Of a stretch of 64,000 nucleotides of DNA, positions 37,101 to 54,053 are shown in pieces. How positions within the stretch are numbered: the first letter of the stretch is position 1; every line of letters starts with the position of its first letter. Below the pieces are notes generated by a model. It saw nothing but the letters and a program-made list of their open reading frames with translations, was not told the DNA's origin and ran no database searches. The stretch is from Ministeria vibrans ATCC 50519 (Eukaryota; Opisthokonta; Filasterea), in assembly GCA_943704425.1 (NCBI GenBank), contig CALSCP010001275.1, positions 1 through 64,000 of the forward strand, given 5' to 3'. Both the position numbers and the translations under genes were made by a program.

Positions 37101-39218
37101 GCGAGGCTGATTGCTCATGTCACCAAGAGACTCAATGAGCACGGCCGTATTGTCGTCGTTAAAGGAGAGAGTGATGGCGAGGAGACGAGCAGAGGCCGTG
37201 ACAACCGTAGGCTGCGAGTCTGCAATGTGCGTGAGCAGAACACGGGTGTGTGGAAGAAGCGCGACACAAAGTGGCTCGCGCAGGGAGGCGTCGGCGAGGA
37301 TCGAGGCGACGCTGTCAAGCAGGGCACCGAGCGACTCTTGTGGCGAGTGGAGCACGACGGAAGTAACAAAGTGCTCAAGAGAGCGCAGGTGAGCGTCGGC
37401 CTTGTGTGCAAGGGCAAGAGCGAGGGCGTGGAAGTTGCCGCGACGCTGAATCCATTTCGATTTGACCAAGGGAGACGAGCCTACAACGTACGAAGCGAAA
37501 TCGTTGATGATGGTTGATGGCGTGGAAATGCTCGGGGAGGCCACTAGAGTAGCAAGGATAGCAATGGAAGCATCGCACTCAAGAGAGACGTTTGAAAACA
37601 ACAGGGGGATGACGGCGTCGTTCTCGAGGATGGCGGTTGCGATCGGAGCAGGTGCACTAGTGATTAACTGGGCGAGGCAGTCAAGGAGCTCGCGTGGGGG
37701 CACAGCGGAGCGTAGCAGCACAGTGAGAATGTGTGGCACAGCCGAGGCAGCGTGGGAGGGTGCGCGGGCCAGCGTAAGTACCGCGCTGTGCGTGCACGCC
37801 TCAACAAGGGTACGGTTGGCAAGCGTTTCGGAAGCAGCCGGAACACTGGCAGCCCAGGTGGCAATAGAGAGGAGGAACGAGGGTTCTGGATGTTCACCGA
37901 GGTACTTGAGGCACACGATAGCATCGTCAACAAGAGTGCCAGGGTCGAATTCGTCCTGGGTTTCAGCAGAGGGGTCTTGACTGCCGTGGAGAAGATCCAG
38001 AAGGGTACGAGGGGCGATTGGAATGGAAGACACCTTGGGGTTGGCGTCAAGAAGGGCACGACAGAGGCGCACAAGCGTCGCTTGAGTGGTCGGAGAAATG
38101 TCGGCGCACCAAGTGCTAAGGGACTCCAAAGTCTTGGTGGCAAACAAAGGCAGCTTGGCAAAGCGTGCAATGGCAACGTGAGTGACGCACCGACAGATGC
38201 TATCTGTGTGTGTGTCGGACTCGAGCGCCAGGCCAATGAGCGAGTCGAGGAACAGTTCCGGGAAGTTGTAATGTGCCGTGAGATCGTCGTCACACTCTAG
38301 TGGCTCGAGCCACGCAACGAGGGCAAGAAACAGGCCCTTGTGACAAGTGTCGACGACGACACGAATGAGTTGGCGGAAACGGGCGCAGATGTGGTCTGGA
38401 TGGTGCGTAAACAAAGCCGAAGCGTGTATCGTAGTGAGACGGCGGAGGATTTTTGACATCTCGGCAGCTGGGAGCGCTGCTGCCACATCCGAATTGTGCT
38501 GCAAGATGTGCTGGAGGAGCTCTCGAGCGCGCTCACTACGCGCACGGACGCCCTGACCACCATCGTGGAGCTGTGTGCGACTGAGTGGCTCGTCGGAGCA
38601 GCGGTCGTGCCACAGGACACGCTTGACGTGAACGTCGGCAGGAATCGAGACCTCATTGGCAAAATCGCGGTGCGTATCACTTGTATCGGCTCTGGCGATA
38701 GTGAGTGGCGCGAAAAAACGGAACAGAATGCACTTGAGATATTCCGTCCCAAGCGTTGCAACTTGGTCCAAGACATCGTTGTCGAGGAGAAGGCTGACGG
38801 CGGCGTCGACGTGTCGCGAGCGAACATTCGGCTGGTCGAGGAGCTTGACGACGCGCTTGAGGACCTTCTTCTCGGGCGCGTACTTGAAGTCGTAGAGAAG
38901 ACCACGGTCAATGAGCGCAGCGATTTTGACTTGATCGTAGCTCTCGTGTTGACGCAAGCGAACGACAAGAGCATTGAGAAGACACACGAGCTGTCCAACG
39001 TAGTCGGAGTTGGTACTCTCGGTGATGAGGTGGTACAGGAGCGACGGCGAGCTTGCGTCGTCGGCGAGCAGCTTTGTCTTGAACAGCGCTTTGGCGATGC
39101 GACGCGTTGTGTCGAGATCTGCGCTGAGAACAAAGTCGATGGCACTCTCTAGCGAGACGCTCGAAGCATGGTTGGACGCCATCCGACGCATGGCCGTGAT
39201 TACTCTGTCTTTATCCAT
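10180..39218 (-). CDS. Giant dynein/midasin-type AAA ATPase with Ig-like repeats and four VWA domains
   Basis: Two exons, 39218-36255 (988 codons) and 36162-10180, join in phase 0 (CTACCG|GTATTA ... TTTCAG|TCCGAT, 92-nt intron) to give a predicted 9648-residue protein. Order: a helical ARM-like N-terminus (1-800); six AAA modules with Walker A near residues 836 (GPTGVGKS), 1321 (GDEGAGKS), 1648 (GPAAVGKT), 1961 (GPTSFKTT), 2772 (GPPGIGKT) and 3128 (GPTASAKT); a long helical linker with a coiled coil near 5086-5200; Ig-like ASH/HYDIN-like repeats at about 6450-7060; a helical region; a short acidic stretch; then VWA domains near 8586 (DNSGTMS), 8983 (DTSQSM), 9220 (DVSGSM) and 9454 (DESGSM). 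AAA ring, linker, acidic region and MIDAS domain follow midasin (Mdn1/Rea1), but this protein is nearly twice midasin's length and has three extra VWA domains and the Ig repeats. Odd AAA modules keep Walker B (LLDECNLAP, LADELNLAP, LFDELNLAP); even ones are degenerate. By family it should be a force-generating remodelling ATPase. Substrate and location are unknown. It could be a divergent midasin, but that is not my first choice. Confidence 0.85.
13320..13372 (-). other. MIDAS motif of the first VWA domain in the giant protein
   Basis: The minus strand encodes VAIDWFLAVDNSGTMS. This is the metal-ion-dependent adhesion site form DxSxT rather than DxSxS, as in midasin-type VWA domains. It is preceded by a Gln- and acid-rich stretch, as in midasin. 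Confidence 0.75.
17950..19750 (-). other. Ig-like (ASH/HYDIN-like) repeat region within the giant protein
   Basis: About 600 residues of beta-rich sequence carry repeated cues such as VDFGTVLF, IDFGLIGVG, VHFALENIGKVQV, LTVRNKGSAPG and FWNLGTICRG...TNVGNVTL. The pattern 'F..G.v..G......v.v.N.g' is typical of ASPM-SPD2-HYDIN or MSP-like Ig folds. About five repeats can be counted by eye. Such repeats are common in ciliary and centrosomal proteins and have no place in the standard midasin layout. Confidence 0.6.
32429..32614. repeat. 93-bp (31-residue) tandem duplication in the AAA4 insert
   Basis: Two nearly identical copies start at 32429 and 32522. The unit encodes an acidic segment of the form RY[ED]SDSDEDVA followed by a Ser/Thr/Pro linker (SFPTSTTDPMTAPPA). 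Further diverged copies extend the array to about 32130. The near identity of the two copies implies a recent duplication. Confidence 0.85.
36163..36254 (-). other. Single intron of the giant gene
   Basis: Donor CTACCG|GTATTATAT and acceptor CTTTTCTTTCAG|TCCGATGAG flank 92 nt containing a TTA/TAA run. Splicing joins ...FEELP to SDEWTSIVASKLE in phase 0. Reading through would hit frame-destroying low-complexity sequence. Confidence 0.85.
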
Positions 39219-39221
39219 GTC

Positions 39222-39224
<3 letters not shown>

Positions 39225-39311
<87 letters not shown>
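39225..39311. repeat. GA/CT microsatellite next to the giant gene's start codon
   Basis: About 87 bp of almost perfect (GA)n (CT on the coding strand) ends 6 nt before the giant gene's ATG (39218-39216). A CTCTCAG acceptor lies at the tract's end, so it may be the polypyrimidine tract of a 5' intron. Confidence 0.9.
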
Positions 39312-39314
<3 letters not shown>

Positions 39315-39360
39315 AGAGAAGATAGTACAAGTCACAGAAACAACAACAAACGTTACTTAC

Positions 39361-39450
39361 GACAATGAGAGGCACCGCAGGCGGCCGAAACGCTGCCATC
39401 ACATTAGTCAAGCCAATCACTAACGTAAATAACACCAGGCAAGTCTTCAT
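39361..39450 (-). CDS. Possible signal-peptide-encoding first exon, fate unclear
   Basis: An ATG at 39450 opens 30 codons starting MKTCLVLFTLVIGL and ending AAFRPPAVPLIV, then a consensus donor GTC|GTAAGT. This looks like a cleavable signal peptide: a Lys near the start, a hydrophobic core, then small residues. The only downstream acceptor in view is CTCTCAG|CGACATGG at 39222. Joining there in phase 0 gives Arg-His-Gly-stop, not the giant protein's frame. It may be an upstream ORF in the giant gene's leader, the first exon of another gene, or evidence of a misjoin at the GA tract. Confidence 0.35.
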
Positions 39451-39534
39451 TGGGAACAAAATTCTGAATCATTATAATTATTTTTGTTTATTTTGTTTAC
39501 TTTAAGTTTTAACACACATATTTTTTCTTCTTCT
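39451..39534. promoter_or_regulatory. Very short divergent promoter before the formin gene
   Basis: Only 84 bp separate the minus-strand ATG at 39450 from the formin ATG at 39535. The segment is AT-rich with T runs. If the 39361-39450 exon is not real, the region shared with the giant gene extends to 39218, about 316 bp. Confidence 0.35.
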
Positions 39535-46645
<7,111 letters not shown>

Positions 46646-46968
46646 TTACTTTTTTTTTCGCGTTGTACTCTATTATTTTCATTTTCATTTTTCCTAATTA
46701 AAAGCGTCTCCTTTGATTTTGGTCAGTATTTGAGTATTACATGAAGAAAGAACAACATAGTGGAGATGAAAATAATAAAGAAGGGACATAAGAAAGAAAG
46801 TTCTCGAACTTCCTTGACAGATAATACAGGCAGCCAGGCAGGAGCCAATAAGGGTATTGCGTGCTCAACACGGGCAGCCTCGACAGCTTGTACGAGCATG
46901 GTTCCTTTTTTCTTTGGTCTGATCTCAATTTTAATTAATCATTTTTTTTTGTCTCTTTGTATCACAGC
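46646..46968. other. Intergenic spacer between formin and the Bro1 gene
   Basis: These 323 bp include an ATTAAA at 46697-46702 that could end the formin transcript. A T-rich acceptor-like stretch (CTCTTTGTATCACAG) sits immediately before the Bro1 ATG, which suggests a 5'-UTR intron. No coding gene is seen. Confidence 0.5.
46697..46702 (+). terminator. Putative poly(A) signal of the formin gene
   Basis: The common AATAAA variant ATTAAA lies 52 nt after the formin TAA. Confidence 0.4.
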
Positions 46969-49401
46969 ATGGACACGCAAGGTGACCTCCTCGTGTTCCC
47001 ACTGAAGAAGACGCCCCCCGTCGACTTTGCGGGACCCCTCGGACGGCACATCCAGGCGACGTATCACACGTCACCGGACGAATACCTCAACGAGTTCAAG
47101 CGACTCGACCGTCTGCGTCTCGATGCCACCCAAGCGGCGTCGTCCACATCGGAGACGACGCGCACAGTAAGTTTGCTGTCCATCTGTCTGATGCGTCGCC
47201 AGGGCTCGTCCTGGAGCGTGTTTTGGGGCTGGTGATACGACACCAACACGACATCGCCTCACACCCACACACACACACACACACTCACACTCTCTCCTCT
47301 TCCACCTTGCCCCGTCTAGGCGACCCTCGAGTACTTTTGTCAGCTTGAACGGCTCTCGCTGCGCTTTCCCTTGACGTCCGCCTGGTCCGACGAGGACATC
47401 AAGCTTGACTTCTACTGGAGCGATGCTTTTCAAGTGACGACTGAGGTGAAAAAAATACTGTGATTTCCCCTCTCTCTGGCGTTTTCCTCCTCTTACAACA
47501 CTGTGTCATATGTAGGTGCACCAGCGAGCATTGGCGTTTGAAAAGGCGGGAGTTCTCTTCAATTTGGCGGCGCAGTTTGCCAACGGTGCTCAGCAACAGT
47601 CGCGACACGAAGAATCGGGTGCCAAGGAGGCATGCAAGTTGCTTCAGACGGCGCTCGGGGTGCTTAAGTACATGCGTGATACCTTTGTTAATGCGCCCAC
47701 GGCCGACATGAGCAACAACATGCTCAACTTTTTGTATGCTCTGGTCGAGGCGCAGGCACAGCAGTGCTACTACGAGAAGGGTGCCATTAGCAAGGTGAAG
47801 ACGTCTGTGCTGGCGGGTCTGGCCAAGGCCTCAGCGCAACTCTATGACGAAGCAGTTCAGCTAAGTGTGTCGGAAGACATCGCCGGAGTACTGCCGCTGC
47901 ATTGGTCGGCGACGCTGCAGGCCAAGCACAAGCATATGCTTTCGCTGATGCACTCTCACCTGGGAACCTGTGCCGACGAGTCTGACGGCTATGGCGTGGC
48001 CGTGGCGCGCTACCGTGCTTCCGCTGCGTGTGCTGCCAAGGCTCTACAGCTCTGCTCGCCCAAAGATCGTCGCATCAAGGTCCCCACGGGGGTCTCTGAG
48101 CTGATCCAGCTGAACAAGTTCTCGGTGGACAAGACACTTGCGCGAGCCGCCAAGGACAACTCGACGATCTACAACGAACTAGTGCCCACTCTCGAGTCGC
48201 TCGAGGCCACCGACACGACGCCCGCACACAAACTCGTTCAAATTGTCACGCTTCAGTCGCACCTCGATGCTCACCAGGGCGCTCCCGACATCTTCCAGCG
48301 GCTCATTCCTCTCCATGCTGTCATGGGCGGCTCGCTCTACTCCGACATGAAGGACCGTCTTGCACGCGACCTCAATGCCGAAATGGCGCTGCACGAACGC
48401 CAGCTGAGTGATACACTGCACAAAATGGGACTGCCCGAGGCGTTGCATGCGGTTGAACGGCCTCATCAGATGCCGCGTGTACCTAGTGAGGTGGCACGCG
48501 CCGCTACCCAGGTGCGTGCAGGCAACGGACTTGCAGGTGTCACCACGGCTCGTCAGATGGTCGTGCAGATGAGCGAGCGTACTCAGGAGGCGCTGGCGGC
48601 GTTGCGAGTGCGTTGCGAAACAGCCGCTCTCGCGTTCTCTGATGACGTGGTTGCGACAGTGCTTGCGGACACGGTGCGCTTTGAGGAGGCACGGCGTCAA
48701 GCCAAGGCGTCCGACGAGCGACTGGCCGGACTGATGCACGAGTGGATGGACGACTTGTCGGCATTGAGCGCACCCGACGAAAGTCTGCTTATTGGGCGTT
48801 TTCCGCACGAGTCGCTGCTTGACACAATGCCGGCGGACGCCGAGGCTGTCGCTCGATTGCGCAGCGTCCTAGCAGACGTCGACACGCTGAAACGCGAACG
48901 TAGTGCCATTGCAGACCAATTGCGTGTAAAAATGCTCACGGACGACGTCCAGGGTCTTATTGTCGAGTGCGGTGGCGACGAGGGTCGCATGAAGACATTG
49001 TTTGACCACGAAATTCGCAAGTTTGATTCCTTTGTTGCCCGTTTTGCAGCCAACGTGCAGCAACAGCGTGCCCTTCTTACACGACTGGCGCAGGAGAATG
49101 CGCGTTTTGTGGCGTCACAGGCACCGAGCATGGATCGTGCCGACGAGCGTGCAGCTGCCACGAAGCGGCTGCTTGCGGCCGCGCGCCACTTTGACGAGCT
49201 GACAAAGAAACTCAATGAAGGGGTGGAGTTTTATTGCAAGCTTGACGAGGCTGTCGGGCGGCTCAAAGAGAAGCTCAGCGAGCACGAAGAGCGCAAGGAA
49301 CGCGAAGCGGAGGCACGGGCGCGTGCTGAGGCAGTGCACGCGGAGGAGGAAGAGGAGCGACAGCAGCAGCAGCAGCAACAGCAGCAACAACAACAGCAGC
49401 A

Positions 49402-49446
<45 letters not shown>

Positions 49447-50757
49447 GCAACAGCAGCAGCAGCAGCAGCAACAACAACTGGAGCGAGCACAAAGGGAAAG
49501 TGAAGAGGCGCGATTGAGAACGGAGCGAGAAGCAGCTGTCTCAGTGGCAATGGTACCGCCACTTACCCTGGGTGAGGTTGCCACTCCCTCTGCGCCCGAT
49601 CGTTCGGTGCCTCCGTCGCCTGATTATGCTGGAGCTGCACCATCATTCCGCCCGGCTCCTCGGCCGCCCATGGCTGGGGCTGGGGCTGTCGTTGTTGGTG
49701 GAGCCGGCTCAATGACTGGTGGCGCGGTTTTGCCACCGTCGCCTGCAGTCGATGCCTGGGCGCAGTTTAAGGCACACCAAGAGCGCATTGCGTCTGAGCT
49801 ACGACAGCAAGAGCAGCAGCGTGACAAGCAGCAAGGGCGCGGAAGTGGGGCTGAGACTGTGAGTTTGAGCGCGAGCGCTGCGAGTGGTGGGGGTTGGGAT
49901 CGAGAGACACAGGAGAAGCGCGCACAGGCTCTGGCCGAGCAGCATCGCGCGGCAGAAGAGGAGAGGCGACAGCAACCACCCCAAGTCTCTCCAGTACCCC
50001 AAGTGGTTCCTGCGGAATCACATTCACCCTCTGGGATGGTACCGCCCGGGACGCAAGCGCCAGTGGATGTGGCAGAGCAGCAGCGGCTGGACGATGAATG
50101 GCAGCGACACATGCCGTGGAAATTGCATCAGCAGCAGCAACAACAACAGGAAATTGAAGGAGAGCAGCAGGGGCGGGTGGAGGAGCAACTGCGAGTGGCG
50201 CGAGAGGATCACGAACGACAGCGATTGGAAATAGAGAAGCAGCAACGAGTGTTGGCAGAGCAGTTGCGCGCGGTGGCGGAGCAGGAGCAGCAACGACAGG
50301 AAGAGCATCGTCGGTTGATGATCGAGGAGCAGGCGCGACTGGAGCAGCAGCGACGGGCGTTGGAGGAGCAGGCACGGCAGGAGGCACAGCGAAGGTCAGT
50401 CGAGGAACAGGCACGAATGGAGCAGCAGCGACGGATGGCAGAGGAGCTTGCACGACTGGAGCAGCAGCGGAGGGCGATGGAGGAACAGACGCGACAAGAA
50501 GCACATCGAAGGGCAATGGAAGAACAAGCTCGAATGGAGCAGGCGCGGAGGGCGATGGAAGACCAGGCACGACAGGAGGCACAACGAAAGGCAATGGAGG
50601 AGCAAGCGAGACAACAACAGCAACAACAACAACAACAACAAGAACAACAGCAGCGACAACAACAACAACAACAACAACTACAACAGCAGCAGCAGGAGCA
50701 GCAACGACGCGCTATGGAAGAACAGGGGCGATTGGAGCAGGAGCGACAACAGCAGCT

Positions 50758-50794
<37 letters not shown>

Positions 50795-51316
50795 CAACAA
50801 CGACGCGCTATGGAAGAACAGGGGCGATTGGAGCAGGAGCGACAACAGCAGCTACAGCAGCAGATGCAGCAGATGCAGTTGCACCAACAGGAGCAGCAGC
50901 GTCGCATGCAGCAACAGCAACAGCAACATCAAACAGTGTCGCACAGTGCCATCACCGCCACCCAACCGACACAGCCGCCCTCCTCAGTCCCAGTGTATCC
51001 TCCACCACACATTGCAGCCGCAGCTGCCGCACCGCGCACTGCCGTCTACACCATCCCCCCCTCATCGTACTCAACGCCCACTCCCGCGACATACGCCGTC
51101 CCCGCACCCGTCGCGTACCCCCCACCCCACATTGTCGCGGCCACCGGGTCGACCCGCCCGATGTACGGCACCACCAACGCCGTCTACGCAGCGTCACAAA
51201 CTCAGCCACAGTCACAGCCGCATCCTTCACAGCCCATTCTGCCGTCCCAGGCTGCTACCACTCAGAGTGTCATGGACGACTGTGTGCCCAACATTCAGTG
51301 GCAGCCACTTGTATAA
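46969..51316 (+). CDS. PDCD6IP: Bro1-domain protein, ALIX-like, with polyQ and long Gln/Arg-rich helices
   Basis: Three exons (46969-47166, 47320-47445, 47516-51316) encode 1374 residues; all phases are 0. The N-terminal 390 residues are a Bro1 domain: early LKKTPPVDF, then YFCQLERLSLRFP, FYWSDAF, HQRALAFEKAGVLFNLAAQ, AQAQQCYYEKGA and the AYYH-like region replaced by GYGVAVARYRAS. Residues about 400-720 look like the V-domain (NELVPTLESLE, paired helices). A 39-Gln run follows at 724-762, then Pro/Gly-rich sequence, then about 250 residues of charged E/R/Q helix repeats (EEQARLEQQRRA type), and a Pro-rich tail with YPPPHI twice. ALIX family proteins bind ESCRT-III (CHMP4) through Bro1 and act in endosomal sorting, cytokinesis and membrane repair. 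At 1374 residues it is longer than ALIX (about 870) and shorter than HD-PTP. No phosphatase domain is seen. Confidence 0.88.
49361..49477 (+). repeat. CAG/CAA repeat encoding 39 glutamines
   Basis: Mixed CAG and CAA codons encode an uninterrupted Gln run between the V-domain and the Pro-rich region of the Bro1 protein. CAA interruptions suggest a run selected at protein level or stabilised against expansion. Confidence 0.95.
50705..50896 (+). repeat. 96-bp tandem repeat in the Bro1 gene
   Basis: A unit beginning CGACGCGCTATGGAAGAACA starts at 50705 and again at 50801, with near-identical sequence encoding RRAMEEQGRLEQERQQQLQQ plus a variable Gln run. The array extends the older diverged helical repeats at 50160-50620. 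Confidence 0.9.
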
Positions 51317-51665
51317 ACGTTACACAAACCATAAAAAGAAAGATGAAAAGGACAGAAGTTCTTCATGGAAATCGTTATGTCAAGTTCAGGTACAGTGCAC
51401 TCAAAGGACCTTCATCTGTTGCACAGTGCCAATACAGCGAGCACTCTGTCGCGTGTCGTGTTCCTCAATGGCCTTTCACTCCACATGAACGGTGCACTCA
51501 CAGATCCCTTCACTTCCCTCTGTCTCTCTCGCTTGTCCTTTCTATGGTGCCTTTAGGCATTGTGTCGCCTCACAGTACACGCGCACTCGCCACCGTCTGC
51601 CACTGACTCACTCACGCTCTCGCTCCTTTCTTGTTATACAGATGTAATAATAGATACATGTACAC
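51317..51665. other. Convergent spacer between Bro1 and JmjC genes
   Basis: These 349 bp lie between two stop codons facing each other and carry only the 3' ends. A short frame exists but has no family signature. Nothing else seen. Confidence 0.6.
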
Positions 51666-53057
51666 TTAGAGCGGCTCCGACATGAGAAGGAGCAACGCCC
51701 AAAGACGATCGGAACCAACTGAGACATTGGCCAAGTGCTCAATGAAATTCGCAATCATTAGCTCACGGATTGTTCTGCTGGACAGCTCACTGTATATGCG
51801 AGAAAGACGGCCAATTCCGCGTTTGACATGCGCCTCCATTTGGGTGAGAGACGATTCGCTTTGGGACTGATGGAACGAACGCATCTCAGTGAGTGATTCG
51901 CTGTGGAGTGGGGGCACTCTGAGACGGCCCGACGAGTACAGTGGAGCGTATCGTTTGTCAACGATCCATTCACGCGTGAACGCATGTACGCTTTCATCTT
52001 CGTCAAAGACGGCTCGAATGAGCAAAGCAGCGTACACACGCGCAGCAAAAGACATTTGGAGGTGAGACCAGTCCTCCTCGAAGGGAATGGGCTGCTCATA
52101 GGCACTTTGTGCGAGGTTGTAGTCGTGAGAGTAGGTCCAGACGTTGACACTGACTGACGTGGACAGCGTTTCGACTTCGTGCAGCCAAAATGGAGGGAGC
52201 CATAACACATCGCCTGAAAGAGAACGAGATGAGAATAGTTGCACTAGCCAAGGGAAACAACCAACTGCTCTTTCGTTGCACTACCTGCTTCGAGGTCGGC
52301 AATAAGAACGAGCGGATCTTCGTCGATCGACGTGCGGCTGTGGCAGTAGTGTGGGTGGAGTACAGGGTACAAGTCAAATTTTCCGTATGGAGGGATCAGT
52401 TTGAAGCGTTTTCGGCCGTGCAACTGAGAAGAGAGAATGTTGAGAAGGTTTGAGGACGGTTACATTTTGTACCTGCACAAAGATGTTGTAGGTGTTGTCG
52501 TAGTGAGCTGCGGTCGTGATGCCCTTGCGACCCATCCAGAGGTTGACCTGCACGCCGTCGTTTCCAACCAAGAAGTCTGTGATGTTGATCTCGCGCGTCC
52601 AGAGAGCAGGGTTGGGCAGGCGGGCGAGGCTGCTGGTGAAGTAGAGCCAGTGGTGAGTGCTGAGGATGCGCGCCGTTGGAACGACGGGCATGGCGTTGAA
52701 GGCGTCTCGAGAGGCGTCGGCGACGTACGGCTCGAGCGGTTTGTAGTCGTGCCAGGTTGTGAAGCGACAGTGAGCGTCGCTCAGCGCGCAGTGGCGCCCG
52801 TCGTACACTGGCACTGTCGCAAGCCGTCGGACCACTTCTTCGGGCGACCAGAGCGTGCGGGCGGGCCACCCGTCGATGGGGGCGTCTGTGAGAATCATAG
52901 GCAAGCTGACATTGGCGAGATGGTGCTTGCAGGAGGACCAGGCAACGCGCGTCACATTCACCGACGCTCGCAGGGGCGGCGAGGGCCACTGCCGCACCAA
53001 CGCAATGTTGATAGCTAAGGCGACAGTAAACACAATGCTAGAAGCGATCAGATTCAT
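51666..53057 (-). CDS. JmjC (cupin_8) oxygenase with an N-terminal membrane anchor
   Basis: Three exons, 53057-52473, 52423-52285 and 52213-51666, join in frame to give 423 residues. Residues 5-25 are a hydrophobic signal anchor (SSIVFTVALAINIALV). The JmjC fold follows: the Fe(II) triad H185-x-D187 in AAHYDNTYN and H253 in LWLPPFWLHEV, with LHGRKRFKLIPP between them as in FIH/JMJD-type hydroxylases. These enzymes use 2-oxoglutarate and O2 to hydroxylate proteins (or, in some, demethylate lysines). The anchor suggests action in the ER/Golgi lumen or at a membrane rather than on chromatin. The 170-residue helical C-terminus is not recognised. Its start is 65 bp from the stop of the upstream phosphatase gene on the same strand. 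Confidence 0.85.
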
Positions 53058-53122
53058 AATAAAAATAATATTATTATTGTGAAACTGTGAGATACGAAGT
53101 ATTCATTCATTCTGATTTTGGA

Positions 53123-54004
53123 TTAGTGACGGAGAATCTTTGAGCGCTTAGCGACGATGCCGTCGCCCAGGGAAGCAAGAACACCAGCACGCTGCTCGGC
53201 GGCACACGAGCACTGATCGACACACTGCTGCACAGGAGAGCGACGGGCACACACCGCATAGCAGTAGTGAGAGCAGCGGGGCGCTCCCGTGTGGGCGGTG
53301 ACGGTGTGGGAGTTGATGGGGCGGTGTGTGTGGGCGGAAGAGCTGACCATCCAGAGTTCATCGATGCTGACGGCCTTTTCAGAGGTCGAGCCATCCGAGT
53401 GGGTGGACTTGACATGTTCGTACTGGATCCAGTGCAGATGAGACGCATTGACAGCCTGCAAGTGTCCAAAGCCGTAGCTGGCGGAGCGCACAAGCGACCA
53501 AGGGGCATTGTGGATGTCCGAGTAGTAGTCCAGATCTTCGGGACAGCCAGCGGCGCCCGTGACGATGTTCACTGTGTGTGCACTGTCATGGTACACATGC
53601 GCATCCGCCTGGGCCTGTGCCGTGTTGTTGAACACAGGAAGACTACAAAATTTAAGTTTAAGACAGTTGTCATTTTTTTTGAAAAGAGGTATGGGTGGCG
53701 GTGCGTGTACGTACGTGCGCTCATAGGAGTGCTCATGGGCGGTCAAGTACAGGTCCACGTGGTACTTTTCAAAGAGGTCGTCGATGGGATAGGCAGTGCC
53801 GTTGATGGGGAATCCGTTGCGCATCTTCTGCGCGTCCGTTGTGCAGTCAGGCAGGTCGTCGACGTTGGAGCAGTAGATGGGTCGATGTGCCATGGCAATG
53901 ACCCAGGGTGTGCGTGTGCGGTCCACCTGAGGAAGAGAAGAGTGTGAGTGGCACTGAGACTACAGTTGCGCGATAAAACAAACACCAAGCAAAGAGACAC
54001 ACAC

Positions 54005-54053
<49 letters not shown>

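Noticed and set aside
10180-39218. Reading the giant as RNF213, a dynein heavy chain or a plain midasin
   Set aside because: There is no RING finger, and no dynein motor stalk or microtubule-binding tip was recognised. Length, Ig repeats and four VWA domains do not fit plain midasin, though divergent midasin remains an alternative.
39168-39423. Open frames of Arg-Glu or Ser-Leu repeats across the GA tract
   Set aside because: They are translations of a microsatellite; no conserved sequence flanks them in those frames.
49115-49584. Minus-strand poly-Leu, poly-Cys and poly-Ala frames opposite the Bro1 gene
   Set aside because: They are antisense shadows of the CAG/CAA repeat.
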